A DNA stretch of 64,000 bases from Shinella sp. H4-D48 (GCF_022637395.1 NZ_CP093338.1:372001-436000), one strand, 5' to 3'. Positions 8,994 through 18,215 are shown, counted from the first letter of the stretch. Notes: generated by a model from the letters alone, not told the origin. Made by a program: numbers and translations.

Positions 8994-9662
8994 TCAAGGC
9001 TCGCCTTCCAGCATCTCCTGGATATCCTGCCCTGCATCGCCGGCCATCGTATCGGCTTTGGCAGCTGCGTCGAGAAAGTCTTTCTGCGACGCAATCGCAT
9101 AGTTGCAGCCGACGAACATCGTCTTAGGCTTTCCTGCTTCCATCGGCATGCCCAGCATTACGGCCAAGGCGTCATCGGTTGGGGCGAAGGCGCCGATCAT
9201 CGGTCCACTCTCCGGATCGACGAACCGATAATACTGCTCAGTCACCTTGATCGGCGCGCGCTTCATGTCCTGCTTGCGGATCGTTTCCAGTGCGGCATCA
9301 TATGTCTGCTCCGTCACGACCCATTCCTGGAGGAACGCGATCCGTGTCGTGGGTGCGCCAAAAACCGTGATCGGCGTCTTGAGGTCGAAGGTCTCGAGCC
9401 CCATCATTCCATCATGGCCGTCATCGTCAACCGGCGCGAGCCATTCGGGAATAGCACTTCCCGTGAAAAGCGCCATTCCGGTCTCGCCGAGAACATCTCG
9501 CGGCGCGCGGCACTCCGCAAGCGCAGCAAGGATCTCTGGCGCGAGTTCAAAAGTGCCCTGCTCAACGGGCTGGTCCTCGGCATACGCAATTCCGTTGCCT
9601 GTCAGTTGGCACACAAACGCAAGCGCGATGAACGTGCTCAGACAGAGTTTCATCATATCCAC
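8994..9662 (-). CDS. Secreted protein of unknown function
   Basis: 222 residues. A signal peptide covers about residues 1-28 (MDMMKLCLSTFIALAFVCQL, cleavage near AYA/EDQP; a start at residue 4 is also possible). The mature domain has no motif I recognise; it carries two cysteines (LAECRAPRD and FVGCNYAIA) that could form one disulfide and is acidic. It is 37 bases downstream of a small gene on the same strand. The 186 bases between its end and the enuR start show no other gene and should hold the enuR promoter. Likely periplasmic, no function proposed. Confidence 0.6.
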   Translation of the reverse strand: MDMMKLCLSTFIALAFVCQLTGNGIAYAEDQPVEQGTFELAPEILAALAECRAPRDVLGETGMALFTGSAIPEWLAPVDDDGHDGMMGLETFDLKTPITVFGAPTTRIAFLQEWVVTEQTYDAALETIRKQDMKRAPIKVTEQYYRFVDPESGPMIGAFAPTDDALAVMLGMPMEAGKPKTMFVGCNYAIASQKDFLDAAAKADTMAGDAGQDIQEMLEGEP

Positions 9663-9699
9663 GTCCGTTGCCCCTCTCGGCTCGAAATCACGGCAAGCT

Positions 9700-9933
9700 T
9701 CACGAAGCGGCGTATTTCACTGTCACGCCACGCTGGCGAAAGTAGGCCTGCATGAGTTTTCTGCCTGAGCGATTGTTCTGCACGAGCCGGGCAGGGTCGA
9801 ACACGGCCTCTTTCACGCCTTCCCTCACCAGCGCCGCCTTCAGTGTCGCGATGTGCACATCGATGTCTGCATTGTCCGCTTGAAGCGATCCATAAATGCG
9901 CTCTACTGCCTCTGCCACGGTCGGTTCGCTCAC
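9700..9933 (-). CDS. Small conserved-looking protein, GTG start
   Basis: 77 residues from a GTG at 9933, chosen over an ATG 22 codons upstream because AGGAG sits 7 bases before the GTG and the upstream extension is Arg/Gly/Pro-rich. The protein (SEPTVAEAVERIYGSL...; ending RQRGVTVKYAAS) is predicted helical with no signal or membrane segment. I do not recognise the family. It may be co-transcribed with the secreted protein at 8994-9662. Between it and the divergent MFS gene (9934-10179) there are about 245 bases that should contain both promoters; I see no clear consensus there. Confidence 0.5.
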   Translation of the reverse strand: MSEPTVAEAVERIYGSLQADNADIDVHIATLKAALVREGVKEAVFDPARLVQNNRSGRKLMQAYFRQRGVTVKYAAS

Positions 9934-10179
9934 GTCGGTACTCCTGTCGTTATTGGGCGGAGGGCCGCCCCGTTTTCCGCGTTTAGCAGCCCTGATCATC
10001 CCGATCTACCGGCCTTCATGGACTTCAACAAGGGAATCCATCGAAGCGACGCCGACAGGTGAACACCAATGTCGGGAATTGACGCCGGCAAACGTCTTTA
10101 TACAGTCGCGTTGAATTCCGACTGCCAGAACGCGATGCAACACATTCTGCCCGGCCCAAACCGTTACGGAGAGAACAGC

Positions 10180-11394
10180 ATGCGCAAGACCGGATATCGT
10201 TGGATTGTTGTGGCTGTTGGCGGCCTGCTTGGCTGCGTGGCCATAGGGTCGATGTTTACGTTGCCAGTCTTCATCCGCCCCATCGTGACGGAGACCGGGT
10301 GGTCGGTCACCGGAATATCCACCGCCATGACAATTGCTTTCCTCGCGATGGCGCTGGGCAGCATCGTCTTTGGATCGCTATCCGACCGGATTGGCGTTCG
10401 ACCGGTCGTTCTGGGCGGATCCGCGGCACTTGCCGGCAGCCTGGCATGGGCAAGCCGCGCAACTTCGCTCGTCGAATTTCAGCTGATTTTCGGCCTGCTG
10501 GTCGGTCTGTCGATTGCAGCGATCCTGCCGCCTCTCATGGCCTCGGTCATGGGCTGGTTCGATACCCAACGCAGCCTGGCTGTTTCACTCGTATCGGCGG
10601 GTATGGGCATGGCGCCGATGACGGTATCGCCCCTCGCCGCCTGGCTCGTCTCGACCTATGACTGGCGCTCGTCACTGCTTGTCATTGCCGCAATTGCGGC
10701 GGTGACGATGTTGCCGCTATCCCTTTTTCTCCGGCAGGCCCCAGAGACCAGCGACGAAGGTGATGCGCCACTATCAGACGCCCAAACCGGTGCGCCAATG
10801 TCGGTTTCAACAGCGCTTAAATCCCAACCTTTCATCATCCTGATGCTGGTCAACTTCTTCTGTTGCGCAACCCATTCCGGACCCATCTTCCATACCGTCG
10901 GATATGCCGTCAGCTGCGGCATCCCCCTGATGGCGGCCGTGACGATCTATAGCGTCGAAGGTTTCGCCGGACTTGGCGGGCGCGTTGCCTTCGGCTTGAT
11001 GGCCGATCGCTTCGGCGCCAAGAACATTCTGGTTCTCGGCCTCCTCGCGCAGGCGATCGTTGCATTCTTCTTTTTCTTCGTCCGTCAGTTGGAGGGGTTC
11101 TACGCCGTCGCGGCGATGTTCGGCTTCATCTATGCCGGCGTCATGCCGCTCTATGCCGTTCTGGCGCGTGAAAATTTCCCGCAAAGGATGATGGGTACGA
11201 TCATTGGCGGCACCGGAATGGCGGGCGGCCTCGGCATGGCGCTTGGCCCCTGGGCCGGCGGCCTGATCTACGACACGTTCGCCACTTACACTTGGCTCTA
11301 TCTCGGTGCCTGCGGCATGGGCCTCGGAGCCTTCCTCATCGCCATGACGTTCAAACCCTTCCCCACGACAGAACGACAGGTGGCTGCGGGTTAG
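10180..11394 (+). CDS. MFS transporter, oxalate/formate antiporter-like (monocarboxylate type)
   Basis: Inner-membrane major facilitator of 404 residues with about 12 hydrophobic segments. The ATG at 10180 was chosen because GGAG lies 8 bases upstream and the protein then opens with MRKTGYRWIVVAVGGLLG, a normal first helix; the open frame extends upstream without features. The loop 2-3 signature appears as GSLSDRIGVRPVV and its repeat in the second half as FGLMADRFGAKNILV. Such carriers exchange small carboxylates. No catabolic gene adjoins it on the same strand, so the substrate is open. Confidence 0.75.
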   Translation: MRKTGYRWIVVAVGGLLGCVAIGSMFTLPVFIRPIVTETGWSVTGISTAMTIAFLAMALGSIVFGSLSDRIGVRPVVLGGSAALAGSLAWASRATSLVEFQLIFGLLVGLSIAAILPPLMASVMGWFDTQRSLAVSLVSAGMGMAPMTVSPLAAWLVSTYDWRSSLLVIAAIAAVTMLPLSLFLRQAPETSDEGDAPLSDAQTGAPMSVSTALKSQPFIILMLVNFFCCATHSGPIFHTVGYAVSCGIPLMAAVTIYSVEGFAGLGGRVAFGLMADRFGAKNILVLGLLAQAIVAFFFFFVRQLEGFYAVAAMFGFIYAGVMPLYAVLARENFPQRMMGTIIGGTGMAGGLGMALGPWAGGLIYDTFATYTWLYLGACGMGLGAFLIAMTFKPFPTTERQVAAG

Positions 11395-11414
11395 AGGAGC
11401 GAGCGGCGTCCATC

Positions 11415-11436
11415 AGGCGCTCTTTGGGGAGCGCCT
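11415..11436. terminator. Hairpin between convergent genes
   Basis: Perfect 8-bp stem AGGCGCTC/GAGCGCCT with a 6-base loop, between the convergent ends of the MFS gene and the HpaI-type aldolase gene. No T-run follows on either strand, so termination efficiency is uncertain. Confidence 0.4.
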
Positions 11437-11485
11437 TGCCAGGACTGGTAAGGCTACTGGACGCTTGTAGCTTTTCCCTTGGTTC

Positions 11486-12283
11486 TCAGTAGGTGCTGAC
11501 TGTGACGGTTTCGCCCAACGCGCCAAGTTGCCTGTCGCGATCGGCAGCGGCTTCGCGGGCACCGTTGACGATCAGCGAGACGTCGTTGGTGCCGATGATG
11601 AAACGGTAGCCGAGACGCGTCAGATCGGCGAAATCGCGTCCCGCCCCGACGATCGTCCCGAGCGGTTTACCGGCTTTCGCCGCGCCGTCCTCGATCGTTT
11701 TCAGCAAAGCCTGGGGCTCGGGTTCCAGCATGCGCTCCATCTTGCCGATCGATGCGGCAAGATCGTTCGGCCCGACGAAGAGCATGTCGATGCCTGGCAC
11801 GGCAGCGATTGCCGCGAGGTTTTCGACGGCCTGGTGATGCTCGATCTGCACCATCAGCAGCAATTCGTCATGGGCATTGGCGGCATAGTCGGGCCGCGCG
11901 CCGTAGCGGGAAGCACGGACGATGGGGGCGGCATAGCCGCGACGGCCGCGGGACGGATAAGTGCAGAATTCGGCGATGGACCGCGCGTATTCGGCCGTGT
12001 TGACCTGCGGCACGATCAGCGATCGGATGCCCCGGTCTAATACGCGTTTCAGCGTCGTCTCCGAGCCATCGGGAACGCGCATGACGACCTCGCCGCCGGC
12101 GGCCTCGACAGCGCGCGCGACATGCACGGCCTCCTCGATGCCGCCGATGCCGTGTTCGCCGTCAATAACGATGACGGGCCAGCCATTCATCACCATTGCC
12201 TCGGCATTGTCGGGGCTACCCATCTCCGACCAGGCGGCTGTGACGGTCTCACCAGCAAGGATGCGCTGCTTGATCGGGTTCAC
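11486..12283 (-). CDS. HpcH/HpaI-family class II (metal-dependent) aldolase
   Basis: 265 residues. This family cleaves 2-keto-3-deoxy or 4-hydroxy-2-keto acids to pyruvate (or a related keto acid) plus an aldehyde. Family residues are seen: DGEHG (His base) near 40, the substrate Arg in VMRVP near 66, the metal ligands QIE near 147 and VGPNDLAAS near 175. The start overlaps the FAD-oxidase stop by four bases. It is the last gene of the operon beginning with the GntR gene at 18912, so it probably performs the final carbon-carbon cleavage of the imported acid. Confidence 0.8.
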   Translation of the reverse strand: MNPIKQRILAGETVTAAWSEMGSPDNAEAMVMNGWPVIVIDGEHGIGGIEEAVHVARAVEAAGGEVVMRVPDGSETTLKRVLDRGIRSLIVPQVNTAEYARSIAEFCTYPSRGRRGYAAPIVRASRYGARPDYAANAHDELLLMVQIEHHQAVENLAAIAAVPGIDMLFVGPNDLAASIGKMERMLEPEPQALLKTIEDGAAKAGKPLGTIVGAGRDFADLTRLGYRFIIGTNDVSLIVNGAREAAADRDRQLGALGETVTVSTY

Positions 12284-13704
12284 GAGATTGCCTCCACATC
12301 AAGGTCAATGACTTTGCCAGGGTTTAGGATGTTCTTCGGATCGAGCGCTTTCTTGATGGTCGCCATGAGAGCGAGCTCCTCAGCACTGCGGGAATATGGA
12401 AGATAGGGTTTTTTGACCGTGCCGATGCCGTGCTCGGCAGAGACCGTACCGCCGAAGGAGCGCACCGTTTCATAGACGATCCGGTTGATATCGGCCGAAG
12501 GTTGCTGTGCAGAACCTTCAACCAGCGCGACGATGTGCAGGTTGCCGTCACCGATATGGCCATAATAGACTGAAAGGCAACCGGGAACTTCGGCCTCAAG
12601 ACGCGACCGGCACGCCTTGGCGAAATCGTCCATGGCGTCGACGGGCAGGCCGATATCGAATGCACAATGTGCGCCGAGCACCGTCTGGAACTCGCCCGCG
12701 GCATCGCGCGTGCGCCAGAAGGCCAGCGTGTCCGCCTTGCTCTGGGAAATCGCCGCGTCGGCGATAAGCCCTGCCTCGAACTGGCTTTCCAACCAGGTCT
12801 GGAACCGGCCGCCGTCAACCTGCTCGTCAAGGCCCTGCGCTTCGACAAGCACGTAGAAGGCGTGGTCGCCTTCGACCGGCCGGCGGATGCCGGGCACCCG
12901 AACCGTGGCGGCATGCCAGTAATCCGGCCACATCACCTCGAACGCCGACAAAAGCGGGCCAAGCCCCCGACGCGCGCCATTCAGGAGCTTGACGACGCTG
13001 CCGTAATCATCGACGCCGCAAAGTGCCGCCATCGTGCAGCCGGGCTGCGGATGAAGGCGCAAGACCGTGCGCGTGATAACGCCGAGCGTGCCCTCCGACC
13101 CGATGAAGAGCTGCTTGAGGTCGAAACCGGCATTGTTCTTGATCATCTTGTTGAGGCTGGTCATCAGCGTGCCGTCGGCCAGAGCGACCTCGATGCCCAA
13201 CACCATTTCCCGCGCCATCCCATAACGGATGACGCGGTTGCCGCCGGCGTTCGTGCCGAGATTGCCACCGATGGCGCAGCTGCCGCGTGCGCCGAGATCG
13301 AGCGGAATGAAGAAGCCCGCCTCATCCGCGGCCTTCTGGATCACCTCGAGCGGCGTGCCCGCCCTGACCGTCATGGTGGCGGCAGCGGCGTCGATCTCCT
13401 CGATACCCTGAAGACGCTCGAGGGAGAGGGCAACCGCGCCTTCGATCGGATGTGCGCCGCCGGCAAGCCCGGTCAGTCCACCCTGCGGCACCACCGGCAC
13501 GTCATGGGCGGCGCAGATGCGCAGCACATCGGCAACACCTTGAGGCGTGTCGGGGCGCGCGACGGCAAGAGGACGGACCGGAGGCAGAAAGCTCGTATCG
13601 GCCGTGTTGCGGGCTGGAATGTCCTCGCCGGTCAAAAGCGCATTTCGGTCCAGAATGGCGGAAAGCGCCTGTATGCATTCACCGGCGCGGGCTTGGGCGA
13701 TCAT
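12280..13704 (-). CDS. FAD-linked 2-hydroxyacid oxidase/dehydrogenase (GlcD/D-lactate dehydrogenase type)
   Basis: 474 residues. An FAD_binding_4 (PCMH-like) domain covers about residues 40-215, with VPQGGLTGLAGGAHP and GGNLGTNAGGNRVIRYG contacting FAD. A FAD-oxidase C-terminal domain covers about 240-465, with the conserved YYGHIGDGNLH and SAEHGIG. Such enzymes oxidise D-2-hydroxy acids to 2-keto acids and pass electrons to the respiratory chain. Position between a TRAP binding protein and an aldolase suggests that it makes the 2-keto acid that the aldolase splits. Confidence 0.82.
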   Translation of the reverse strand: MIAQARAGECIQALSAILDRNALLTGEDIPARNTADTSFLPPVRPLAVARPDTPQGVADVLRICAAHDVPVVPQGGLTGLAGGAHPIEGAVALSLERLQGIEEIDAAAATMTVRAGTPLEVIQKAADEAGFFIPLDLGARGSCAIGGNLGTNAGGNRVIRYGMAREMVLGIEVALADGTLMTSLNKMIKNNAGFDLKQLFIGSEGTLGVITRTVLRLHPQPGCTMAALCGVDDYGSVVKLLNGARRGLGPLLSAFEVMWPDYWHAATVRVPGIRRPVEGDHAFYVLVEAQGLDEQVDGGRFQTWLESQFEAGLIADAAISQSKADTLAFWRTRDAAGEFQTVLGAHCAFDIGLPVDAMDDFAKACRSRLEAEVPGCLSVYYGHIGDGNLHIVALVEGSAQQPSADINRIVYETVRSFGGTVSAEHGIGTVKKPYLPYSRSAEELALMATIKKALDPKNILNPGKVIDLDVEAIS

Positions 13705-13736
13705 GTCGTAATAGGTCCTGAAACTGTTGAATGCGT

Positions 13737-13764
13737 CCGACGGCGCGGCGGACCGCGCCGTCGG
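13737..13764 (-). promoter_or_regulatory. Strong intercistronic hairpin after dctP-type gene
   Basis: Perfect 12-bp stem CCGACGGCGCGG/CCGCGCCGTCGG with a CGGA loop, in the 75-base gap after the TRAP binding-protein gene. No U-tract. It probably protects the upstream binding-protein mRNA from 3' decay or attenuates read-through to the oxidase gene. Confidence 0.65.
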
Positions 13765-13779
13765 TTGGGAGGATCGAGC

Positions 13780-14787
13780 TTATTGGCCGCGCATCGCGGC
13801 AAGCTGGTCCTGAACGAGTGTGTAGGGTTCTTCCCCGATCGACGCCTTGTTGGCCTCATAGACGGGTTTGATCGCTTCGCGCAGGCGCGTCATCTCGGCG
13901 TCGCTCAACGTTTCCACGACTTCGACGCCGTGACTGCGCAAGGCTTCGAGAGCCTCGAGTGCCGCCGCGCGGCTACGCTCGAGCTGGGCGGTGCGTGCCT
14001 CCGCGGCACAGGTCTGCAGCAGTTCCTGTTCCTGCGGCGTATAGCTGTCCCACACCTTCTTGGAGAACATGACCGGCGTCGGTGAATAGGCATGCCGCGT
14101 CAAGGTGAGATACTTCTGCACCTCGTAGAACTTCGATGCCTCGATCAGCGGCAGCGGGTTTTCCTGTCCATCGACGGCACCGGTCTCGAGCGCAGTGAAC
14201 ACTTCACCGAACGCCATCGGCACCGGATTGGCGCCGAGACGGCGGAATGTGTCGAGGAAGATATTGTTCTGCATCACACGGAAATTGAGTCCGCGGAAAT
14301 CTTCGATCTTCTCGATCGGGTGCTTTGAATTGGTGGTGTTGCGGAAACCGTTTTCCCAGAACGACAAAAGCACCAGCCCGTGGTCGGGCATACGCTTGGA
14401 CAGATAGTCGTAGAAGGGGCCGGTAAGAACGGCGTCTGCTTCTTCATTCGAAGCGAAGAGGAAGGGCAGGCCGAACAGGTTCATGGCCGGCTCGATGCCC
14501 GCAAGCGCGTCGGCACCAGCGACAACCATTTCAAGCGAGCCGGACCGCACGGACTGCGTTGCGTCCAGATCGTCGCCCAGCGCGCCCGAGTAGAAACCGC
14601 GCAGCTTCATCTTGCCGCCGGAACCGGCTTCCAGGCACGCCGACATCGCGTCGACGCCGGCCGCGACCGGATGGTCCTTCGGCGCTCCATTGGAAACCTT
14701 TATATTGCGGCTGTTGAACTCGGCCGACGCCGAACCGGCAAACATGGTGGCAGCCATCAGGGCGGCAGCGAAGATTTTCAGTTTCAT
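13780..14787 (-). CDS. TRAP transporter periplasmic substrate-binding protein (DctP family)
   Basis: 335 residues with a Sec signal peptide (about 1-22, cleavage near SASA/EFNS). The family core is clear: the ligand-carboxylate Arg region GLNFRVMQNNIF and the segment MAFGEVFTALETGAVDGQEN. It captures an organic acid for the DctQM membrane complex encoded just upstream. The start at 14787 has an AGGAAAG site. The gap to dctM is 56 bases, whereas other joins in this operon mostly overlap. Confidence 0.87.
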   Translation of the reverse strand: MKLKIFAAALMAATMFAGSASAEFNSRNIKVSNGAPKDHPVAAGVDAMSACLEAGSGGKMKLRGFYSGALGDDLDATQSVRSGSLEMVVAGADALAGIEPAMNLFGLPFLFASNEEADAVLTGPFYDYLSKRMPDHGLVLLSFWENGFRNTTNSKHPIEKIEDFRGLNFRVMQNNIFLDTFRRLGANPVPMAFGEVFTALETGAVDGQENPLPLIEASKFYEVQKYLTLTRHAYSPTPVMFSKKVWDSYTPQEQELLQTCAAEARTAQLERSRAAALEALEALRSHGVEVVETLSDAEMTRLREAIKPVYEANKASIGEEPYTLVQDQLAAMRGQ

Positions 14788-14843
14788 TTTTCACTTTCCT
14801 CCAAAGTGGGGCGGGGCAAAGGATTTTGTCCCGCCAAGAAGCC

Positions 14844-16121
14844 TCACCGCAGGAAATTCAGCGGGACGAGAACGAGTTGCGGGAACATGACCAGCAGGAA
14901 CAGAACGATGACCTGCGCGGCGATGAAGGGCAGCGACCCCTTGATCACTTGATGCAACGGGATGCGCGCGACACCGCTCGCCACGCTCATCACGATACCC
15001 ACTGGCGGCGTGATCAGGCCGATCGCGCAGTTGATGACGAAAAGCACGCCGAAATAGACGGGGTCGATACCGGCTGCCGTGACGACCGGCAAAAGCACCG
15101 GCGCCAGGATCAGGATGGTCGGGCCCATGTCGAGCGCCATGCCGATGACGAGAATGATCAGCATGATCACCCCCAGAAGCAGCTTGGGATTGTCGGCGAG
15201 CGGTGCGACAAGGTCCATAACGACGCCGGAAAGATCGGCCACGGCAATGAACCAGGCGGTGGTCAGGGCGGCTGCTGCCAGCATCATGACGACGGCCGTT
15301 GTGACCGCAGCGTTGCGCAACGCCTCGTACATCGCCGACAAGGGCAGTTCGCGATGGACGAAGATACCGACGAAGGTGGCATAGACCGCGGCAACCACGG
15401 CGGCTTCCGTCGGCGTCACGATGCCGAATCGGATGCCGCCCAGAATGATGACCGGCATGCCGAGCGACCATCCTGCCGCACCGAGCGTCTGAAGGCGGAC
15501 TTTCCATCCCTGGCGCGGCATCACATCGACATTGTCGGTGCGAGAGACGATCGCCCAGGCGACAGCGATGCCGACACCCATCATAAGGCCGGGCACGATA
15601 CCCGCCAGGAAGAGCTGGGTGATCGAGACGTTGGTCGCCACACCGAATATGATATAGGCGATCGACGGCGGCATGATCGGCGCGATCGTCCCGCCGGCTG
15701 CCATGAGGCCGACGGACCGTCCCTGTTCATAGCCGGCCGCACGCATCATTGGCAGAAGCATGGCGATCAACGCCGCCGTGTCGGCGGCCGCCGAACCGGA
15801 CAGGCTCGCCATGATGACGGCGGCAAGGATCGCGACGAAACCGAGGCCGCCGCGACGATGCCCGAGGAAAGAGCTCGCGAAGGCGATGATGCGCTTCGAC
15901 ATGCCGCCCGCATTCATCAATTCGCCGGCCAGCAGGAAGAACGGAATGGCCAGCAGTGGGAAGCTGTTCGCGCCCACGACCATGCGCTGGGCGATGATCT
16001 GTGTGTCGAAAAGGTCGAGATAGATGCCCATCGTGAGCGCACACAACACGAGCGCAAAGGCAACGGGAACGCCGACAGCAAGAGCGCCACCGAGCGTGGC
16101 AAGGAAAATTGCAAGCGTCAT
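14844..16121 (-). CDS. TRAP transporter large permease (DctM family)
   Basis: 425 residues with about 12 hydrophobic segments, the usual length of a stand-alone DctM. It forms the sodium-coupled translocation unit; the GGTIAPIMPPSIAYIIFG and IGLITPPVGIVMSVASG helical-hairpin motifs are typical. The start overlaps the dctQ stop by four bases, so Q and M are translationally coupled. Confidence 0.87.
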   Translation of the reverse strand: MTLAIFLATLGGALAVGVPVAFALVLCALTMGIYLDLFDTQIIAQRMVVGANSFPLLAIPFFLLAGELMNAGGMSKRIIAFASSFLGHRRGGLGFVAILAAVIMASLSGSAAADTAALIAMLLPMMRAAGYEQGRSVGLMAAGGTIAPIMPPSIAYIIFGVATNVSITQLFLAGIVPGLMMGVGIAVAWAIVSRTDNVDVMPRQGWKVRLQTLGAAGWSLGMPVIILGGIRFGIVTPTEAAVVAAVYATFVGIFVHRELPLSAMYEALRNAAVTTAVVMMLAAAALTTAWFIAVADLSGVVMDLVAPLADNPKLLLGVIMLIILVIGMALDMGPTILILAPVLLPVVTAAGIDPVYFGVLFVINCAIGLITPPVGIVMSVASGVARIPLHQVIKGSLPFIAAQVIVLFLLVMFPQLVLVPLNFLR

Positions 16122-16639
16122 AGCGCGCGCTCCACCAAAGCGTCCGTCGTTTGTGGCACGGCGTACGGATCATATGTGCCCCGAAACGCGCCGATCATGC
16201 GGTGGATAGCGATAATGCCGATGCCGATCGCGGACGGGATCACGATGCCGAACACAAATATCATCGACAGGCCGGTGACCGGCGAGCGGTCCGTGGCAGT
16301 CACGCCGGATTGCCGCCAGGCGCCGTCGAGCAGCAGCCAGCAGACGAAAACGATGAGCCCGTTGGCGATGAACAGAAGCACACGCCGCACATTCGGTGTG
16401 GACGCGCTCACAAGAAGATCGAAGCCCATATGCGCGTGGTTGCGCATCGCAACGACGCCACCGATGAAGATAAGCCAGACGAAGAAGAAGCGCGACAGCT
16501 CTTCGGAAACATCCAGACCTGAACTGAAGACGTAACGCAGCACGACATTGGCGAACACCATGACTGTCATGCCGGCGAGTAGCAGCACGAGCAGAACCTC
16601 GAGCAGCTTGAAAAACACATTGATCGAACGGTCGATCAT
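16118..16639 (-). CDS. TRAP transporter small permease (DctQ family)
   Basis: 173 residues, four hydrophobic segments, beginning MIDRSINVFFKLLEVLL. The ATG at 16639 is chosen because it overlaps the SDR stop as ATGA; an earlier in-frame ATG at 16702 would add 21 polar residues lying inside the SDR gene. It carries the family segment LSRFFFVWLIFIGGVVAMR. It pairs with DctM at 14844-16121. Confidence 0.85.
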   Translation of the reverse strand: MIDRSINVFFKLLEVLLVLLLAGMTVMVFANVVLRYVFSSGLDVSEELSRFFFVWLIFIGGVVAMRNHAHMGFDLLVSASTPNVRRVLLFIANGLIVFVCWLLLDGAWRQSGVTATDRSPVTGLSMIFVFGIVIPSAIGIGIIAIHRMIGAFRGTYDPYAVPQTTDALVERAL

Positions 16640-17358
16640 TTCCTTCCTCCCGAAACGGTGACCACCTCTCCCGTGGTGTATGCAGCGCGGAACAGCAGCC
16701 ATGCAGCGGCTTCCGCAACGTCCGCGGCGTCGCCGAGACGATGAAGCGGTATGGTCGCGACGCGCGCGTCCATCTCGGCGCGGTCAGCGAAGACATCCTT
16801 CTGGATGTCTGTGTCGATGATTCCGGGCGCCAGCGCATTGACGCGAATGGCCGGCGCGAGTTCGCGGGCCATCGCGAAAGTGAGCGACTGCAGGGCGCCT
16901 TTGCTTGCGGCATAAACCGCGTTTCCGGCCGCCCCGCCATTACTGGCCGCAATGGACGACAGGTTGACGATCGCGGCATCAGGATGTTCTGCCCGGGCAC
17001 GCAGAAAGGCTCGTGTCACCACGAAAGCGCTGCGCACATTGATGCCGAGAACCCGGTCGACCTCCGCAGGGTCGATGTCGATGAGCGGCATGCGGCGGCC
17101 GATGATGCCGGCATTGTTGACGAGATGGGTCGGCGCCCAGTCGTCGCCAATCCGCGCTATCGCTTCGTCGACGGCGGCGGCATCCGAAACGTCAACGTTC
17201 TCCACCCGGACTCTATCGCCAAGCGCATTGCGCGCTCTTTCGAGCCGCTGCGCATCGACATCCCAGAGGATCGCGCGCGCGCCGCCGGCGATTACGGCAT
17301 CCGCAATGGCGCGGCCAATCCCGGCCGCACCGCCCGTGACGAGGACGACGGCGTTCAT
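16636..17358 (-). CDS. Short-chain dehydrogenase/reductase
   Basis: Classical SDR, 240 residues: the NAD(P) loop TGGAAGIGRAIA (about 8-19), NNAG near 85, the catalytic Ser in NLSS and YAASK near 150. An acidic residue after beta-2 (WDVDAQ) favours NAD. It oxidises or reduces an alcohol in the pathway of the surrounding operon; the substrate is unknown. It overlaps both neighbours by four bases. Confidence 0.8.
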   Translation of the reverse strand: MNAVVLVTGGAAGIGRAIADAVIAGGARAILWDVDAQRLERARNALGDRVRVENVDVSDAAAVDEAIARIGDDWAPTHLVNNAGIIGRRMPLIDIDPAEVDRVLGINVRSAFVVTRAFLRARAEHPDAAIVNLSSIAASNGGAAGNAVYAASKGALQSLTFAMARELAPAIRVNALAPGIIDTDIQKDVFADRAEMDARVATIPLHRLGDAADVAEAAAWLLFRAAYTTGEVVTVSGGRK

Positions 17359-18215
17359 CGTCCGAAACTTTCATCCAGTTGCTGATGGAAGCCGAGATCG
17401 ACGATCTCGCAGAACTCGGCGTAGCTGTGCTTGGCGGGGCCACCTTCCGGCGCACCGGTGGCGCGTAGTTCCGTCAGGGCGTCTTGCATGGCACGCGTTG
17501 CGCTGAGCAGCGCCGTGAGTGCATAGAAGACGACACTGAATCCCATGTCTTGAAGGTCGGCCAGTTTCAGCGCGGTGGTTTCGTTGCCATCGACGATGGA
17601 AACGACCTTTGGTCCATCGATCGCCCTAGCAACGGCCTCGACATCGGCAATCTTCTTGATGCCGTCGACGAAGACGAGATCGACGCCCGCGTCCTGATAG
17701 AGTCTTGCGCGATAGAGCGCCTCTTCGATGCCGTCCGCCTGCAGCGCATCCGTGCGACCAATGATGACGAGGTCGTCCTTCGCCCGCGCCGATATGGCCG
17801 CCTTGAGCCTCAGAGCCGATTCTTCACGGCCCATCAGCTTTACACCGGCCATCTGCCCGCACCGCTTGGGTGCGACCTGGTCTTCCAGGTGGATCGCGGC
17901 AACACCGGCCTGGACGTATTCGCGTACCGTGCGGTGAATGTTCGACGGACCGCCATAACCGGTATCGGCATCGGCAATGACCGGGATCGAGACGGCGCGC
18001 GTCATGTTGCGCGCGTGTTCCGTCATTTCGGTCTGCGTAAGAAGACCGATATCGGGCGTTCCCAGCCGCGTCGCCGTCGCGCCGAAACCGGTCATGTAGA
18101 CCGCTTCGAAGCCCGCGCGCTGGACCAGCCGGGCGCTCAGGCTATCGGGAGCACCCGGCGCAGCAATGATCCGCCCGCCTTCCAGAAGGCGGCGTAGGTT
18201 TTGTGCTTCATTCAT
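17355..18215 (-). CDS. Isocitrate lyase/PEP mutase-family C-C lyase
   Basis: 286 residues of the PEP mutase/isocitrate lyase TIM-barrel family (relatives: methylisocitrate lyase, dimethylmalate lyase, oxaloacetate decarboxylase). Metal-site segment DADTGYGG is intact. The active-site loop reads PKRCGQ where isocitrate and methylisocitrate lyases have KRCGH, a possible specificity change. The ATG at 18215 is chosen since it lies 4 bases after the GntR stop with a GGAGA site; the open frame extends about 39 codons further into the GntR gene. Probably a retro-aldol or decarboxylation step on a 2-hydroxy or 2-keto diacid. Confidence 0.77.
   Translation of the reverse strand: MNEAQNLRRLLEGGRIIAAPGAPDSLSARLVQRAGFEAVYMTGFGATATRLGTPDIGLLTQTEMTEHARNMTRAVSIPVIADADTGYGGPSNIHRTVREYVQAGVAAIHLEDQVAPKRCGQMAGVKLMGREESALRLKAAISARAKDDLVIIGRTDALQADGIEEALYRARLYQDAGVDLVFVDGIKKIADVEAVARAIDGPKVVSIVDGNETTALKLADLQDMGFSVVFYALTALLSATRAMQDALTELRATGAPEGGPAKHSYAEFCEIVDLGFHQQLDESFGR

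Noticed and set aside
12667-14085. 472-codon plus-strand open frame
   Set aside because: Lies antisense across the FAD oxidase and DctP genes, both with clear motifs; composition is typical of a reverse-frame shadow.
14826-16535. 569-codon plus-strand open frame, His/Asp/Arg-rich
   Set aside because: Antisense to the TRAP permeases; the hydrophobic codons of membrane proteins read in reverse give charged residues. No ribosome site or domain.
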